29,092 nucleotides of DNA from Plakobranchus ocellatus. Lineage: Eukaryota; Mollusca; Gastropoda; Plakobranchidae. A program made the translations under genes and the position numbers. Position 1 is the stretch's first letter; the number at the start of each line of letters is the position of its first letter. The notes beneath the pieces are model-generated. The model was not told the origin of the DNA, made no database searches, and saw nothing but the letters and a program-made list of their open reading frames with translations. Below are positions 1-21,800 of the stretch, piece by piece. The stretch lies in contig BLXT01001037.1 of assembly GCA_019648995.1 (NCBI GenBank), positions 804,130 through 833,221 on the forward strand. Direction: 5' to 3'.

Positions 1-20
1 CCCCCCCCCCCCCCCCCCCC
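1..20. repeat. poly-C run at the window edge
   Basis: The window opens with 20 C in a row. It is a homopolymer truncated by the window boundary, and its true length is unknown. Confidence 0.9.
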
Positions 21-99
21 TTTACACTCTTTTTTGATACTCAAAAAACGGAGTGCGATAAGAAAAGAGAGCTTACCGCTGTGGGTAAGCACGACAAAC

Positions 100-225
100 C
101 CCATCTTCGCTCACTACAATGGCCACAACATGGCGGCGATACTTTTTGTGCCGAAAAACCGCCAAGTCAACGGGTGGGCAAAAGGAGGGCAGCGCAGTGG
201 GCGGGCAGCCTGCACTAGCAGCAAT
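100..225 (+). promoter_or_regulatory. GC-richer patch with a YY1-like site
   Basis: AACATGGCGGC at 127-137 fits the YY1 consensus AANATGGCGGC, which commonly sits just downstream of animal transcription starts. The patch is clearly more GC-rich than its surroundings. An open frame runs through it (34-366), but it has no recognisable domain. It could be the start region of an upstream or overlapping transcript; that is inference only. Confidence 0.25.
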
Positions 226-475
226 TTAATAGTAATAAAAAGATGGCTAGGCAATATTATTGCTTACTTAGCATGTCCCAATTTGATTTATGGACATAAA
301 AATTATATATTACTGGGTTTGCTATACGATACCAATTATTATTACACCGTTTTGTTTTTGTTTTAAAATAAAGTAGATTTAAGAGCTTCCCGTAAATATG
401 AGAAACGATTACATTTTTCATATTAATTAACAGGTAACCATTTACAGCTGTTAGTCTTGGACAAAAAACATAATG

Positions 476-478
<3 letters not shown>

Positions 479-526
<48 letters not shown>

Positions 527-530
527 TCTT
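479..530. repeat. (TC)n microsatellite
   Basis: A near-perfect TC dinucleotide array starts at 479 and becomes imperfect after about 521. On the minus strand it makes a spurious Arg-Glu repeat frame, which is not a gene. Confidence 0.95.
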
Positions 531-984
531 TCCAATTTTGATCGACCCTCCCCTTTATGTCTTCTGATTGTAAATCCAGCAGCACAGCATGTGTGTGCCA
601 TTTTGAAAATGAAACAATATGATTTACAAACGATGCTCAGCTGAGTGAACAGTGAAAGCTAACGGCTTGAGTGCCGGTACCAGAACACCTGGACAAGCAT
701 TTTGCCCTCCTTTTGGAAAGCTCGCTGCCGTCCTAATGCGCACAAAATTATCGCCCACTGAGACGCTCTAGTTTTATTGTAGGCCTACACTGTTTATTCA
801 AATGATTTTAATTTCTTAATTGATCATGTCACTCTGGCTTCAGACTAAATATGATTAATTAAAAAAAATGCCCTCTTATCATTTCTTTTTCTGTGATGAG
901 AATACCTGTGTACACAATCATGTATATTGCAGGGTCTATGTACCGATACCAGGTACAAACAAAAGAAATAAATAAAAAGACGAA

Positions 985-1110
985 ATGTCGAATTTCACGC
1001 GCATGCGTTCAGCTTGTTCTCCTACATGCGCTCGCTCGGCCACGGCACTCTTGACTCTGGTGGGCTTTGATGAGTTGCTGGTTGTTGTTTACTCAATCTG
1101 GCGGCGTATG
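985..1110 (+). promoter_or_regulatory. Putative WDR5 promoter or 5' UTR exon region
   Basis: This is a CpG-containing patch in AT-rich sequence. CGCGCATGCGT at 998-1008 resembles an NRF1 site, followed by further CG-rich motifs (ATGCGCTCGCTCGG) and GGCGGCG near 1100. WDR5 coding exon 1 is preceded by a splice acceptor, so a noncoding first exon must lie upstream, and this patch is the best-placed candidate. The donor cannot be fixed; GTATGG or GTAAAT just after 1100 are options. Confidence 0.3.
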
Positions 1111-1245
1111 GCTGTAAATCTTGACATAATCTAAAAGTAAAATCCTATTGGTGTGTGTGAACCTTCTCTATCTCATGATTTGTACCCCACTTTATGCATA
1201 AAACTGAGCTTAAGCAAACGTAATTATTTGAATAAAGACTGCGTC

Positions 1246-1576
1246 TTAGATCTAGAATTTAGATTAGATTAGACTGGACTTACCGCTTCAACTCAAAGAG
1301 CTAAGGTGGAATCTAATCAGATTCAAGATTAGATCTAGATTTCTAGATCTAATCTAGATCTCTCTAGATCCAGATCCAGTTCAATTGATCAAGATCAAGG
1401 TTCTACTAGATCTAGGCCTAGAACATCGGGCTTGAATTTAGAGGAAGATCTACGAGTTTGTCAAACTTGAAGAGAAAGATCTAGGATCTAATCTAGGCTC
1501 TAAGAAGATCTGTATACCAAAAGATCCAAGTGAAATAAATTCCCGCAAGGGTGAGATAGATCTAGATTCTAGATGA
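1246..1576. repeat. AGATCTAGA-rich palindromic cluster
   Basis: About a dozen copies or variants of AGATCTAG/TCTAGATC occur in about 330 bp. They include a perfect 13-bp inverted repeat with a 2-nt spacer (GATTAGATCTAGA at 1327-1339 and its reverse complement at 1342-1354). Single copies of the same motif recur through the window, for example near 1818, 8427, 10640, 17410 and 21597. It is a simple-sequence-like family of unknown role. Confidence 0.8.
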
Positions 1577-1651
1577 GTAATTCTATATCCACAGACATTT
1601 TCATGGAACAAGTCTTCTGAGTGTTTTACAAATATGGAAGCTCGACTGCTG

Positions 1652-1928
1652 GGCACTACTTACTTTAAGGGGACTCATGCTTCCAAGTTAGATACCTTCG
1701 TCAGCCGAGTATGAGTACGAGTACGCCAGTGTTGCCCCATTATTCTACAATCACAAGTTACTGACGAAATAAAGAGGTCTCAGGCCAAGTATATTGTAAA
1801 TTGTGCTGTTGAAAGTAGATCTAGAAACATAGTTTTTCCTCAAAGTAGTGCCTGTTGACGTCATAACTTAAAGGGAACATTGGATTCTCAATGTAAACAA
1901 ACATGGTCCCCTTTAAGTAAGTAGTGCC
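1652..1928. mobile_element. 277-bp MITE with 8-bp target duplication (hAT-like)
   Basis: The ends read GGCACTACTTACTT inward from 1652 and the same sequence on the minus strand inward from 1928. The inverted similarity extends about 27 nt, through AAGGGGAC and CATG. The element is bounded by identical 8-bp direct repeats GACTGCTG at 1644-1651 and 1929-1936. Short terminal inverted repeats plus 8-bp duplications fit non-autonomous hAT-type elements. A further inverted copy of the end motif is inside, at about 1842-1876. It encodes no transposase. Confidence 0.8.
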
Positions 1929-2845
1929 GACTGCTGACCAACTTGTCAAGTTACAGTTTGGCATGCCTTTCAGTTTAAAGGCCAAACCATTTATGACATG
2001 AAAAAAAAATACACCGTTTCTTGAGATCACTCCAGATTTATTTCTAAACTAGACCTAACTGCTGAAACAGGCCTGATCAACTCAAACTTTGCTGCCATTA
2101 TTCAAGATGGTGATCTGCAGTGATTTTTTTTTCTTTTCTCAAACATTTTAAACGGCACTTTTTATTTTTGGACGGAATTATTTTTGGTGGGCCTAAATTT
2201 TATAAATTATCAACAGCTGACTAAAATTGCCTTAATTCCGTCATTATTATCAGAATATATATTGCTATGACTATGAGTGTGCATAAACAGAAGCCTTTTC
2301 CTTTTGTGAAAATAGACACCTGCGTCTGAGGGTTTGTTAAAACACGGATTATCATTATGTTTGAAAGATTTTCATTCTTTTCATTTGCAAATTCACTTTT
2401 TTTTTTTATCACCCCTGTTATGTAATGTGACTTATCATGTAATGAGTGTAAGAAATTCCATTAACAGGCACAAAAAAACAGGAAAATGAACGCCAATAAA
2501 TATAATTTATAGCATTTTAGATACGGTCACTAGACTCTGGTAAAAAAATAAGTCTGTTAGTGTTTACTTTGTGATAAGTGAACTTAAAATATTGGTAGGT
2601 GTCTACTTTTGAAGCGAATTTGCCATCATAGCCATGATCAGAGGTTATTTGGTCAGTATCAACAGCAAGGTATCTAAATTGATATTTTTTAAATGGAGAA
2701 TTACCATGATGAATTAGATGCAATTAGATTCAGACAAAAAAAGGAAGGATTTATGCATTAATGAGTTCAGCTTTTCCGTATTGTTTCTGTACGTAATGGA
2801 GATGACAATTCCTGTTTTATTAATCTTCTTAAATGTCAGTTTGCC

Positions 2846-13546
<10,701 letters not shown>

Positions 13547-13855
13547 CGATGGCATGAGCTTTTGATACATATGCAATTGTGGCTGGTTATTTTACAACTG
13601 ATCTGCTTTGAATTGAGAGGCCAAAGTTTTTTGTTTTTTTTTTTAACCAATCCTCTTTTGCTGGAGATATTTGTGAAGCAGTTCAGTTGGACATGCATGA
13701 CTGGTTTCAGCAGGGCTATTTTTTGTTTGGGTTGGATCTTGCTTTGGGGGGATGCAAAATACTCGGATGTGTAAAGTTTGTTTGGAATCAGTACCAGTTA
13801 CAGCCTCAAAACTTTTTGCCATTTTTTTTAATCCCAAAAAATTGAAGTATTGTCA
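13547..13855 (+). other. WDR5: WDR5 3' UTR, proximal part
   Basis: Sequence after the TAG has no AATAAA before the inserted element. It ends in the left arm of a hairpin (13827-13850) whose other arm is at 15653-15679. Short open frames crossing it (for example 13562-13774) show no family signature and are treated as chance. Confidence 0.6.
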
Positions 13856-14020
13856 CATACTCAGACCTGCCAAGCGTCCCGCAAATTGCGGGACAATCTG
13901 GGAAAATGAATGTCTGTCCCGCAGTCCCGCATTTGTTATAAATGTCCCGGAATTCAGCTTTGTTTCGGGACAAAAATTAATCCCGATTTTTGCTTTTCTC
14001 ATGTATACCGCTCTTCCGCA

Positions 14021-14150
14021 AATAAAGGTACTTTACTTTTAGTTTCCGTTTTCGTTTTCCGGGCGTTCAGTATTTATATCGATATACTTGATAACGATAC
14101 TACTTCACAATGGTGCTCTTTTATTATCGATATAAACTTTTAAAAATAAA
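14021..14150 (+). terminator. Candidate poly(A) signals inside the inserted element
   Basis: AATAAA occurs at 14021-14026 and 14145-14150. These are the first canonical signals downstream of the WDR5 stop codon, about 475 and 600 nt after it. If used, the transposon would define the mRNA 3' end. No transcript evidence is available. Confidence 0.3.
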
Positions 14151-14746
14151 GCATCATGCACCAGTCTCCTTTCTGTTTATAATTCTTTCTTTCAGTTTTT
14201 CCCCGACAGTCGATGTGAAAGTAGCATTACTATCTAGAAGTGCTTTGGTTTTCCGTTACCGTTAATTATTTATGTGAGTTGCATCTACATGCTTAGGAAG
14301 TGTTATCAACGATTACAACATAACTGAAGGAGAGTTAGATCAATAGAATTTTCTCTGTGAATAGGCTAGAGTTAGGCTAATGCTGAACTCGATACTTTGT
14401 GCTTTTCTTCAATGAAGTCGTATAATTACTATAACCGCGCATTAGGTCTATATCGCGATAAATAGCCTATCTTTTGAAGATCAAGGTCTATTAAATTTTG
14501 CAATTGTGATAATGTGAGTAGTCTTTATCCTTATTATAGATCTAGGTTTTGATTTATATTTAATCTGCAGACCTGTTTTAGTCATAATTTTACTTTAGTG
14601 ATAGAAAGGCTTAAAGAGTTGATGCACTTAGATTTATATCAAGATATAGATCTCTATGGTGAATGAAGTTATAGATTGTGAAATTTAGGGCACTTTGTAA
14701 AAATCTTAAGGTTTTGAACGGCAGAGAGGATGGAATGTTCACACAG

Positions 14747-14768
14747 AGGGGGGTGGGGGGGGGGAGGG
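14747..14768. repeat. G-rich tract (possible G-quadruplex)
   Basis: The sequence is GAG6TG10AG3 on the plus strand. It is inside the 1790-bp element and AT-rich sequence surrounds it. Confidence 0.7.
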
Positions 14769-15657
14769 TCTTTTTTTCTTCTTAAATATTAGGCCAGGAT
14801 GAAAATACAAGCCTTCCTATGATAGGCCTTTATTGCGTCAAATTTCAAACAATGATGTTTTTCAACTTTATCCAAAGGATGTCTTATTTAACAATGGCCT
14901 TATCACTACTCTTCTTAGTTACTTAATGAGAAAATCCTGACATTTACTATCTAAAATTTTATCTGGATCTATTGTTGGCATAAATAATACTATGTTGTCC
15001 TCATTTAAAAGTATAAAAGCAAGGCAGATGTATAATTCATTAGTTATTTGACTGGACTACATAAAGACACATTTAAATAAACAAGCATAAATCACTAAGG
15101 ACAGCCAAAGGATTGAAAAAATGTTTTGAAAGATTAGTCTGACCAAAATTGTTATTAAAAAAAAAACCTACAAAAATCTGTCTTTATAGTAAAGATAAAG
15201 AACACTTCAGTGATCATAGTGAATAGAACTTATCCATATATATGGATGTGAGTCATAATTACAATGGAGACAATGAAAAGAAACACATTGCTGGATAGAT
15301 CACCTCATGGATTATGATCACAATTAAAATGTTGGACACATTTTCAACCATCCAAGTGCATCAAACCAGTTTTTACTTGCACGAGCATGGCTTCAAACTG
15401 TCTAGCTGCCTATACAAAGAGTTTTGTATCTTGTTAACCTGGGCATCAGGCTTTTAAGAGGTTTGTTGTATAGTGTGCTGTATAATCTGGTTACATTGAA
15501 TCTTCAAACTTTAAGTTGTTTGTTATACACTAAAATGCTAACGGTCTGATTTTTTGTTTGCATGTGTGTGTGTATCCCTGAAAACTGTCCTTTGTCCCTG
15601 AAAATGGACCTTGGTGTCCCTGAAAACATATTTTTGAGGTTGGCAGGTCTGCATACT

Positions 15658-17400
15658 TCAATTTTTTTTTAGGATTAAAGATGTGGTAAAATTTGATGAT
15701 ACTAGTAACAATTTATTGGTTTTTACTTAAAACTGAAGATTTATGATTCAAACGAACAAGGAATGATTCCAAACAAGGTGTGTGAGGTGAGAGAAAGATT
15801 GAATTTTATCCCTGTTAATGTAATTGTTATGAGAACTATTGTATGATATGTATTTATTGAGAAAAAAAAAATTAAACTACATCAATTGCTTGTAATTTGT
15901 AAAATTTTTTTTAGCAGGAGTGGTTTCTTTGTTGACAAAAAAGTCTAGACCTGTGAACATAAATTTACTTTTTTGAAATGGAGGAGCTAAGAAGCTGTAT
16001 AAGATGTTTTAATTTGCCTGAATTAGTTTTACTTGTAAATTATTTGCAAGTGACCATACACTGACAAGTTATCTTCACTTTTGCATACTATTAAATTTGA
16101 TTCTCATCCAAAAAAAGCAAAAGTTATTGTCAACATAGTAGATCGGTATTTGCTGTGCAGCAAATGATCAATCGATGTACTGTACACCAGAGTTTGCATT
16201 ATAATGCAACTCACATTGTTTTTTTCTGTTTTAAAACGACTCTTGTTCTTTGACTTAATTCAGATTTGGCTAAAATTTAAAAAAAAAGAGAAGAAAAGCA
16301 AACTTGGTATCGGTGCACAAAGTGTTGATTTAAAAAAAAAGAAAAATTATGGAAAAAAAAAATCCCTGTATTGATCCATTGTGCTCAAAATGTTTGTTAA
16401 AGGTTAATTAGATGTGTGAGATAATGTGAGCAAAATTTTTTTTTCAGCTTTTATGTGGTCTTCAGCCTTTTAAAGAGCATGTTATTTGTTATTACCTAGT
16501 AGCTTCTCAGAAGAGGAAGGTTAAGTGTTATGCAGCCAGAACAATGACTGTCAGGTGCTGCTGTAGTGATTAAAGAAAAAATAGTAAGGGGAAGCTGCAG
16601 AGCCAATGTAGTTTGAATATTTGCTAGGAAAAAAATAACAGATATTGCAACTATGGAGAAACAGTAGATCCACATCTAAACTTTCTTCTCCAAGGCTCTT
16701 ACCTGCTTTATCTACATCTAGATTTGCTTAAAAGTTCATTTTTTTTTTTTTTAATGCCTTCCTTGTAAATATTAATATTGCATGTAAATGATTTAATTTC
16801 TAAATTTAATCATACATAACATTAGAATGAGGAATAATCCTACAAAAGTTTAATCATAATGCATCCAAATCATAAAAAAAAAAATGGCTGACAATTAAAA
16901 ACGCAATTTGAGAATTTGTCCCCTAAAATTATGGATTCATTGTTTGGTTCTCTGCATGACAGGCCTAATATCATATAGTCTGAAGTAATTTACATGTGGT
17001 TTGTATTTAAAAAAGAAAATTTTTTTTCTTGAAAGCTTTGAAATTTAAAAAATTTTATCAAGAGTAATATCATCAAGGATCTTAAACTGGACATTTTAAT
17101 AGAGACACGTGCTTCTGCATTTTATATTGCTCTAATGTGCAAGATAATACTAGTTCAACTCAATAGAGATCCATCGGTCCCCCATGTTCAATGATGTCAC
17201 TGGCCAAAGAGATGCATCCGACATGGGCCTCAGATGCTAGTTATAATTTTTTTGTTTATACTGCTGTAAGCAAAAATGGGTAATTACTTGTAAACTTTAC
17301 TTCACTATTGTTTTACAGTATTATGCTCCCTTTGACCATAAATAGTGCATTATAACCTGTTTTGATTGATTTTTGAACAAGGCCTAAGCTGTTGCGCAAA
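15658..17400. other. AT-rich sequence downstream of the element, no gene seen
   Basis: It starts with the right hairpin arm (to 15679). It then holds only short A and T runs and a small palindrome cluster at 16148-16209, including TTGCATTATAATGCAA at 16194-16209. It may be distal WDR5 3' UTR or intergenic. I see no conserved frame on either strand. Confidence 0.5.
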
Positions 17401-17440
17401 TTCCAAAGCTAGATCTAGAATATTGTCAGGTCCGAAGTTG

Positions 17441-17833
17441 ATGCAAAGGGAGGAGGTGTTGGATTTTCTAATCCAACAAGGTTCGGATGATGAGAGTGAT
17501 GATGTAAACATGTTTGCAGTCGACAATGAAGATAATGTTTTGAACTCCAGCCTGGTTTTCTTGATGATGTTGAGTTGACTGAGTGATAATGATGAGGAGC
17601 AGACCGATGCTACTGCTAGTCGATTTAAATTTAGTTTGACGATTCTCCTTCAAACTCCACTCCAAACTTGCTAATTTAGATTTAGACCTAGATATAGCCT
17701 ATGATATACATCTAGATAAAAATTTAGAGGCAGACGATGGCGAATACATGTACAACTGTTGCAAGAACATGTCTATTAAGTCTATAAAAGAAAATTTTTT
17801 AAAACTTGATTATGCAATTAAAAAGTCCATGAA
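17441..17833 (+). pseudogene. Decayed acidic reading frame, possible transposase N-terminus relic
   Basis: From ATG at 17441 the frame reads MQREEVLDFLIQQGSDDESD and continues acidic to about 17553. There the acidic sequence shifts frame (LDDVELTE, then SDNDEEQTDATAS), and later another frame carries LDLDLDIAYDIHLDKNLEA to a stop near 17838. An acidic EEVLDFL-type opening is typical of piggyBac-derived transposase N-termini. No catalytic region is present, so the assignment is weak. Confidence 0.25.
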
Positions 17834-18141
17834 AAATTAAAATTGCACTTATTGGAAAATTCCTTTACATGTTTGTAAAGATGTGAAATTGAGTTTCAAA
17901 ATGCAAAAAACAGAACTTAAAAAGCTTAAAATCAGGGCAATTTTTGAAAACGGGGCAAAATCATCCGTCTTCTGGGATAAACCGACTCTGAAAGGCTGTA
18001 TCTCCATTGAGTTAAAAGTAAGCAAAATTATGCCTTCCTTAGCTTTATTAGTATAAGATAAAGCAATTTATGTATTTCTGAGTTTTTATTGAATCGTTTC
18101 ATTTTTTATCGCTCTCCTCCCTGGTGTGTCATAATGAAATG

Positions 18142-18804
18142 AATAAATCTTAACCCAGTGAACTAGATACTTTGCAAACTAGATATTGTGCAGCTAAGCT
18201 ATTTGCACAGATTAATGATATTGACCTTGTTTTATTCTGTACATGGCTGATTCTTACGATTACAAGTGGAGAATAATTTTCAAACATGAAGTCAGTGTTG
18301 TTCACATGTTTCTACCCAATAGAATGTAATATTGTAGCTCTTAATGTCCATTTTTATATAAATAAACTTAAATGTTAAACTCTCCATACATGAATTGTTT
18401 TTTTTTTTGTTTTTTTTTTTTTTTCAAAACTGATTGAGTTAAATACACTTATTTATTGTAAATAATCACCACATAATTATCACTTTAAGAGTCGACTCAG
18501 AAATGTAACAAATAAGTGTACTGGTACAATTGGAAAAAAATTGTCGTTCTGTTGTAACAGGTAATACTTGATCGAACTGGATCTTCTAAAAAGATGAATT
18601 GCATCAGAAAAAAAAAACCCCAAACTTTTCATTAAACTGAGTTTATGTCACTTCTGTCAGGGTAAAAAAAGTCTACTGAGTTTCCAGTTGGAGTGCATTT
18701 TGTAGGTCTAGAGGCAAATTATTGTAACTACAGTTATTTTATTGTACAGTTAGGCCTACAATAATATGCCTCTACACCTGCCATTTGAAATCTGCTTTAA
18801 TAAA
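18142..18804 (+). terminator. Cluster of candidate poly(A) signals for distal WDR5 3' ends
   Basis: AATAAA occurs at 18142-18147, 18361-18366 and 18799-18804. The second is followed by a T-rich downstream stretch at about 18397-18424. They could serve a long WDR5 3' UTR if the signals in the transposon are skipped. Confidence 0.2.
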
Positions 18805-21800
18805 CTTGTGTAACTAATATGATCAATGCTTGCACAACCAGCCAGAAGCTGAAAGTGAAACATATTTCTGATACTTGTCCTGTTTTTTACATTAACAAAG
18901 GCTGCTTATTTTTAGTGGTTGAAAAATTGTGTTGAATTTGTAAGGATAAGCCATGCCTTTGAGCAAAAGAAAAGCTTAAAAAGTACTGGTTAAAATCCTG
19001 TTATTACTATTCGTATTAAACATAGAAAAAATAATGTCACGAAGAAAAGTCCTGTAAAAAATTTTGTTTTAATCAATTGATCAAAATTTTTCGTTCTGAT
19101 GACAATCATTTTTTGATCTTTAAAACCCGTGTTCTTTTATGAATACACATAAAAGAGAATACCTCGGCATCTCATTTCATTTCATTATGACGTGCATTTT
19201 TTTTTGGTTCTAGATTGCAGGGTTCACTTAGATCTAAAATGCTGAAAGCTGCATCTCATGTTGACCTTTGGATTCTTTGTGCTGCTATATCTATTCTCTC
19301 TCTCTCTCTTTCCTCTGAATCACATTGTTGCCATTCCATAGTACCAGTACGTTTAATACTCTGATATCTTAATAAAGAACATGTACTGCTTGGAACAGAA
19401 TAATGAATGACATTTTGTCGCAGCTCTAGTTCCAATCCATATAATAAGCTCCGTATTATTGTGGTGATAGTAAGATATTCTACCTGAACACAAGAGCGTA
19501 CCTTTATTACACAGTCACAATAAACACACGGCAAAGTTTACTTTATTTTTATTTTGTGAGAAACATTCCATCTGTTCTTTACAGGACCGTGAAAAATAGT
19601 TTAGAATACAAGTCGTTTTTTTAACCAACTTTATCTGAATACAGTATTAAGATAAGATAAAAAGTGTTCTCCTTTCAGACATGAGCGACTTGAAAAAGTA
19701 CTCAAATCCATGTGACGCATAATCCTTTGTGACAACAGTTAAGTGCAAGTATAAATGTACTTGAATTCAAATAAATCAAGAATATAAATAAACGTATTCC
19801 AATTTGGCACAATTGACAGGATCTTTAAGAAATGCTGACTAGAGGTAATGCTGGTCAGAGCAAATGACAATGAGATAATTCCATCCTACATTAAATATAT
19901 AATAATATATTTTTTTTGTTGAAATGTTTGAACATGAAATATTAATGATACGTTTTTTTTTTTTTTTTATAGATTTGGGTTAGAATAGATGAATCAACCT
20001 ATTAAGTAAAAACCAAGGTAAAAAAAATAAGTTAATAATCGTTACTGACCATTGAAAATGTCCATTAATTAATGAGTATTATTACATTACGATAAAGCTG
20101 TATCCATTTTAACATAGATCTCCAAAGGCAACGGTGACTGACATATATGAACTTTTTTTTTCCTGTAACCCACAAATGCATATATATAAACATGTAATAA
20201 TAATAATATGCCAATATATTTTCTAAAAAGCATCAATAATTTAGCTAATCATACAAGTTGATAATTTTTGGTTTCCTGACAAAAATCAAGCTAAAAGAAT
20301 TATGAAAGAAAGCTCAAAACCCACCCCTTGTTTAAAAATATAAGTCATCAAATGCCTCCTTCACAGTAAGTAATACAATTGAACACAAATACATGTAGAT
20401 TAAACATGGATTCCTTTAACTTAACAATTCGTCAAACTACTCTGTCTTCCAGTGCCAATATCTTCCTTGTCTTTGTAACTACTACTGTTTTGATGAAGCC
20501 TTTCACTCTGTTTTCACTGATTTGTCAAACTGAGTCTAATACAATTATAATAAAAACACCCCATCACATTTGAAGAAATCAAATTTGTTGCTCCAATATA
20601 CTTTATGTCTTATAAGATTTTTTGAATCTCATCATTTATCACTGGATCTATGCATGAACATTGGTTATTTTCTAAACAAATAAGCTTGCAGGTTGCAGTA
20701 TGTCTCAGCATAAAAAAAGTAACACCTTCTGTTCACCTGTGAATCTGTTAGTGATATGGACATGGAATCTTCAATCAAAGTCATCAATTTTTTCCCAATG
20801 ATTATGGGGAATCCATGCTGAATTGTAATAGAAAATGTCTCCAATCTCTACAATTTTCTTCTCCAACACTAGTGTCAGCGACACCTATGCTTTTGTAATC
20901 CAAAACACAACAGCAACAAGGCCGTCATATAAGCAGCTACTCAACCACACATTTCTCTCACTTTGTTGGAAAGAAAATATCCTTTTACTTTAGTTTTTAT
21001 AAGTAAAAAAATATTCACTGTAGCATAAGAAGAGGAAAACAGAAATATTTTCTTCATTCACCATTCAATAAAAAAATGCCAAAAATAAAAAAAAAAGTGA
21101 TATGAGAAGAGAGGGTGAAAAAATTATATATTGATGTCTTATAATACCATGAATCTGAACATAGGAAAATGCAGGGAACATTCTTCACATTCAGTATTTA
21201 CATTATTTTAACCCCCCTCTCCCCGCCAAGGAAAACACCCAAATCAGATCCAAAAGGAATAACACAAAAATCATGTACTGATTACAAGATGAAACAACCA
21301 TTGTACAGGTTTTCACAGATTTGTAATTAGCAAAATCTATCGTGAACATATTGCACTTTCCAACACACATCCAATTTTTATGACTTAATTTGAGCAAAAT
21401 ATTAGTCACATGTTACAATTCACAAGGAACTTTGAAGATGTATCATATTTATGTACAGAGATTTAGTAATTTGTATGGCAATTTATTATGTACACCTCTG
21501 CCAAGCTTGTCACAAATCTAACTCTTAAGGTTTTTTTTTAAAAACTCAATGCTGCTTTCTCAAGGAAACAAAAAGTTACATACTTGAGAGCAGTTCTAGA
21601 TCTATATTGAGTTAAGATGTCATGAATTAGTTTCAGAAACACACATTATAGAAATCAAGATTTGCTTTTGAAAAGTTATTTATAAAACATTTTGAAAAAT
21701 AACAAACACTAAAATATGTGGATTAGTAATTTTGACTCATCTTAACAAGTGTCAAGGGAAAAATAGATGTGATAAGGCAACCATATGCTTATATTCTTAA

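Larger units (their letters stand above)
13862..15651. mobile_element. 1790-bp non-autonomous DNA transposon with 12-bp TIRs and 6-bp target duplication
   Basis: The left end CAGACCTGCCAA (13862-13873) and right end TTGGCAGGTCTG (15640-15651) are perfect inverted repeats. The direct repeat CATACT flanks the element at 13856-13861 and 15652-15657. Subterminal structure is rich: a 19-nt palindrome GTCCCGCAAATTGCGGGAC at 13876-13894, more TGTCCCG/CGGGACA motifs to about 13985, and three spaced (T)RTCCCTGAAAA copies at 15573-15626. There is no transposase-like reading frame inside. It contains AATAAA at 14021-14026 and 14145-14150, plus a G-rich tract near 14747-14768. The superfamily cannot be assigned from sequence alone. 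Confidence 0.75.

Noticed and set aside
34-366. 110-residue open frame on the plus strand
   Set aside because: It has no recognisable domain. It crosses a GC-rich, promoter-like patch and then AT-rich low-complexity sequence, so it is likely chance.
257-601. 114-residue minus-strand frame with an Arg-Glu repeat
   Set aside because: The frame is held open by the (TC)n microsatellite, and the flanks are not protein-like.
13752-14143. Overlapping 96- and 77-residue plus-strand frames after the WDR5 stop
   Set aside because: They cross the transposon boundary and its TCCCG repeats, and have no domain or codon-level signal.
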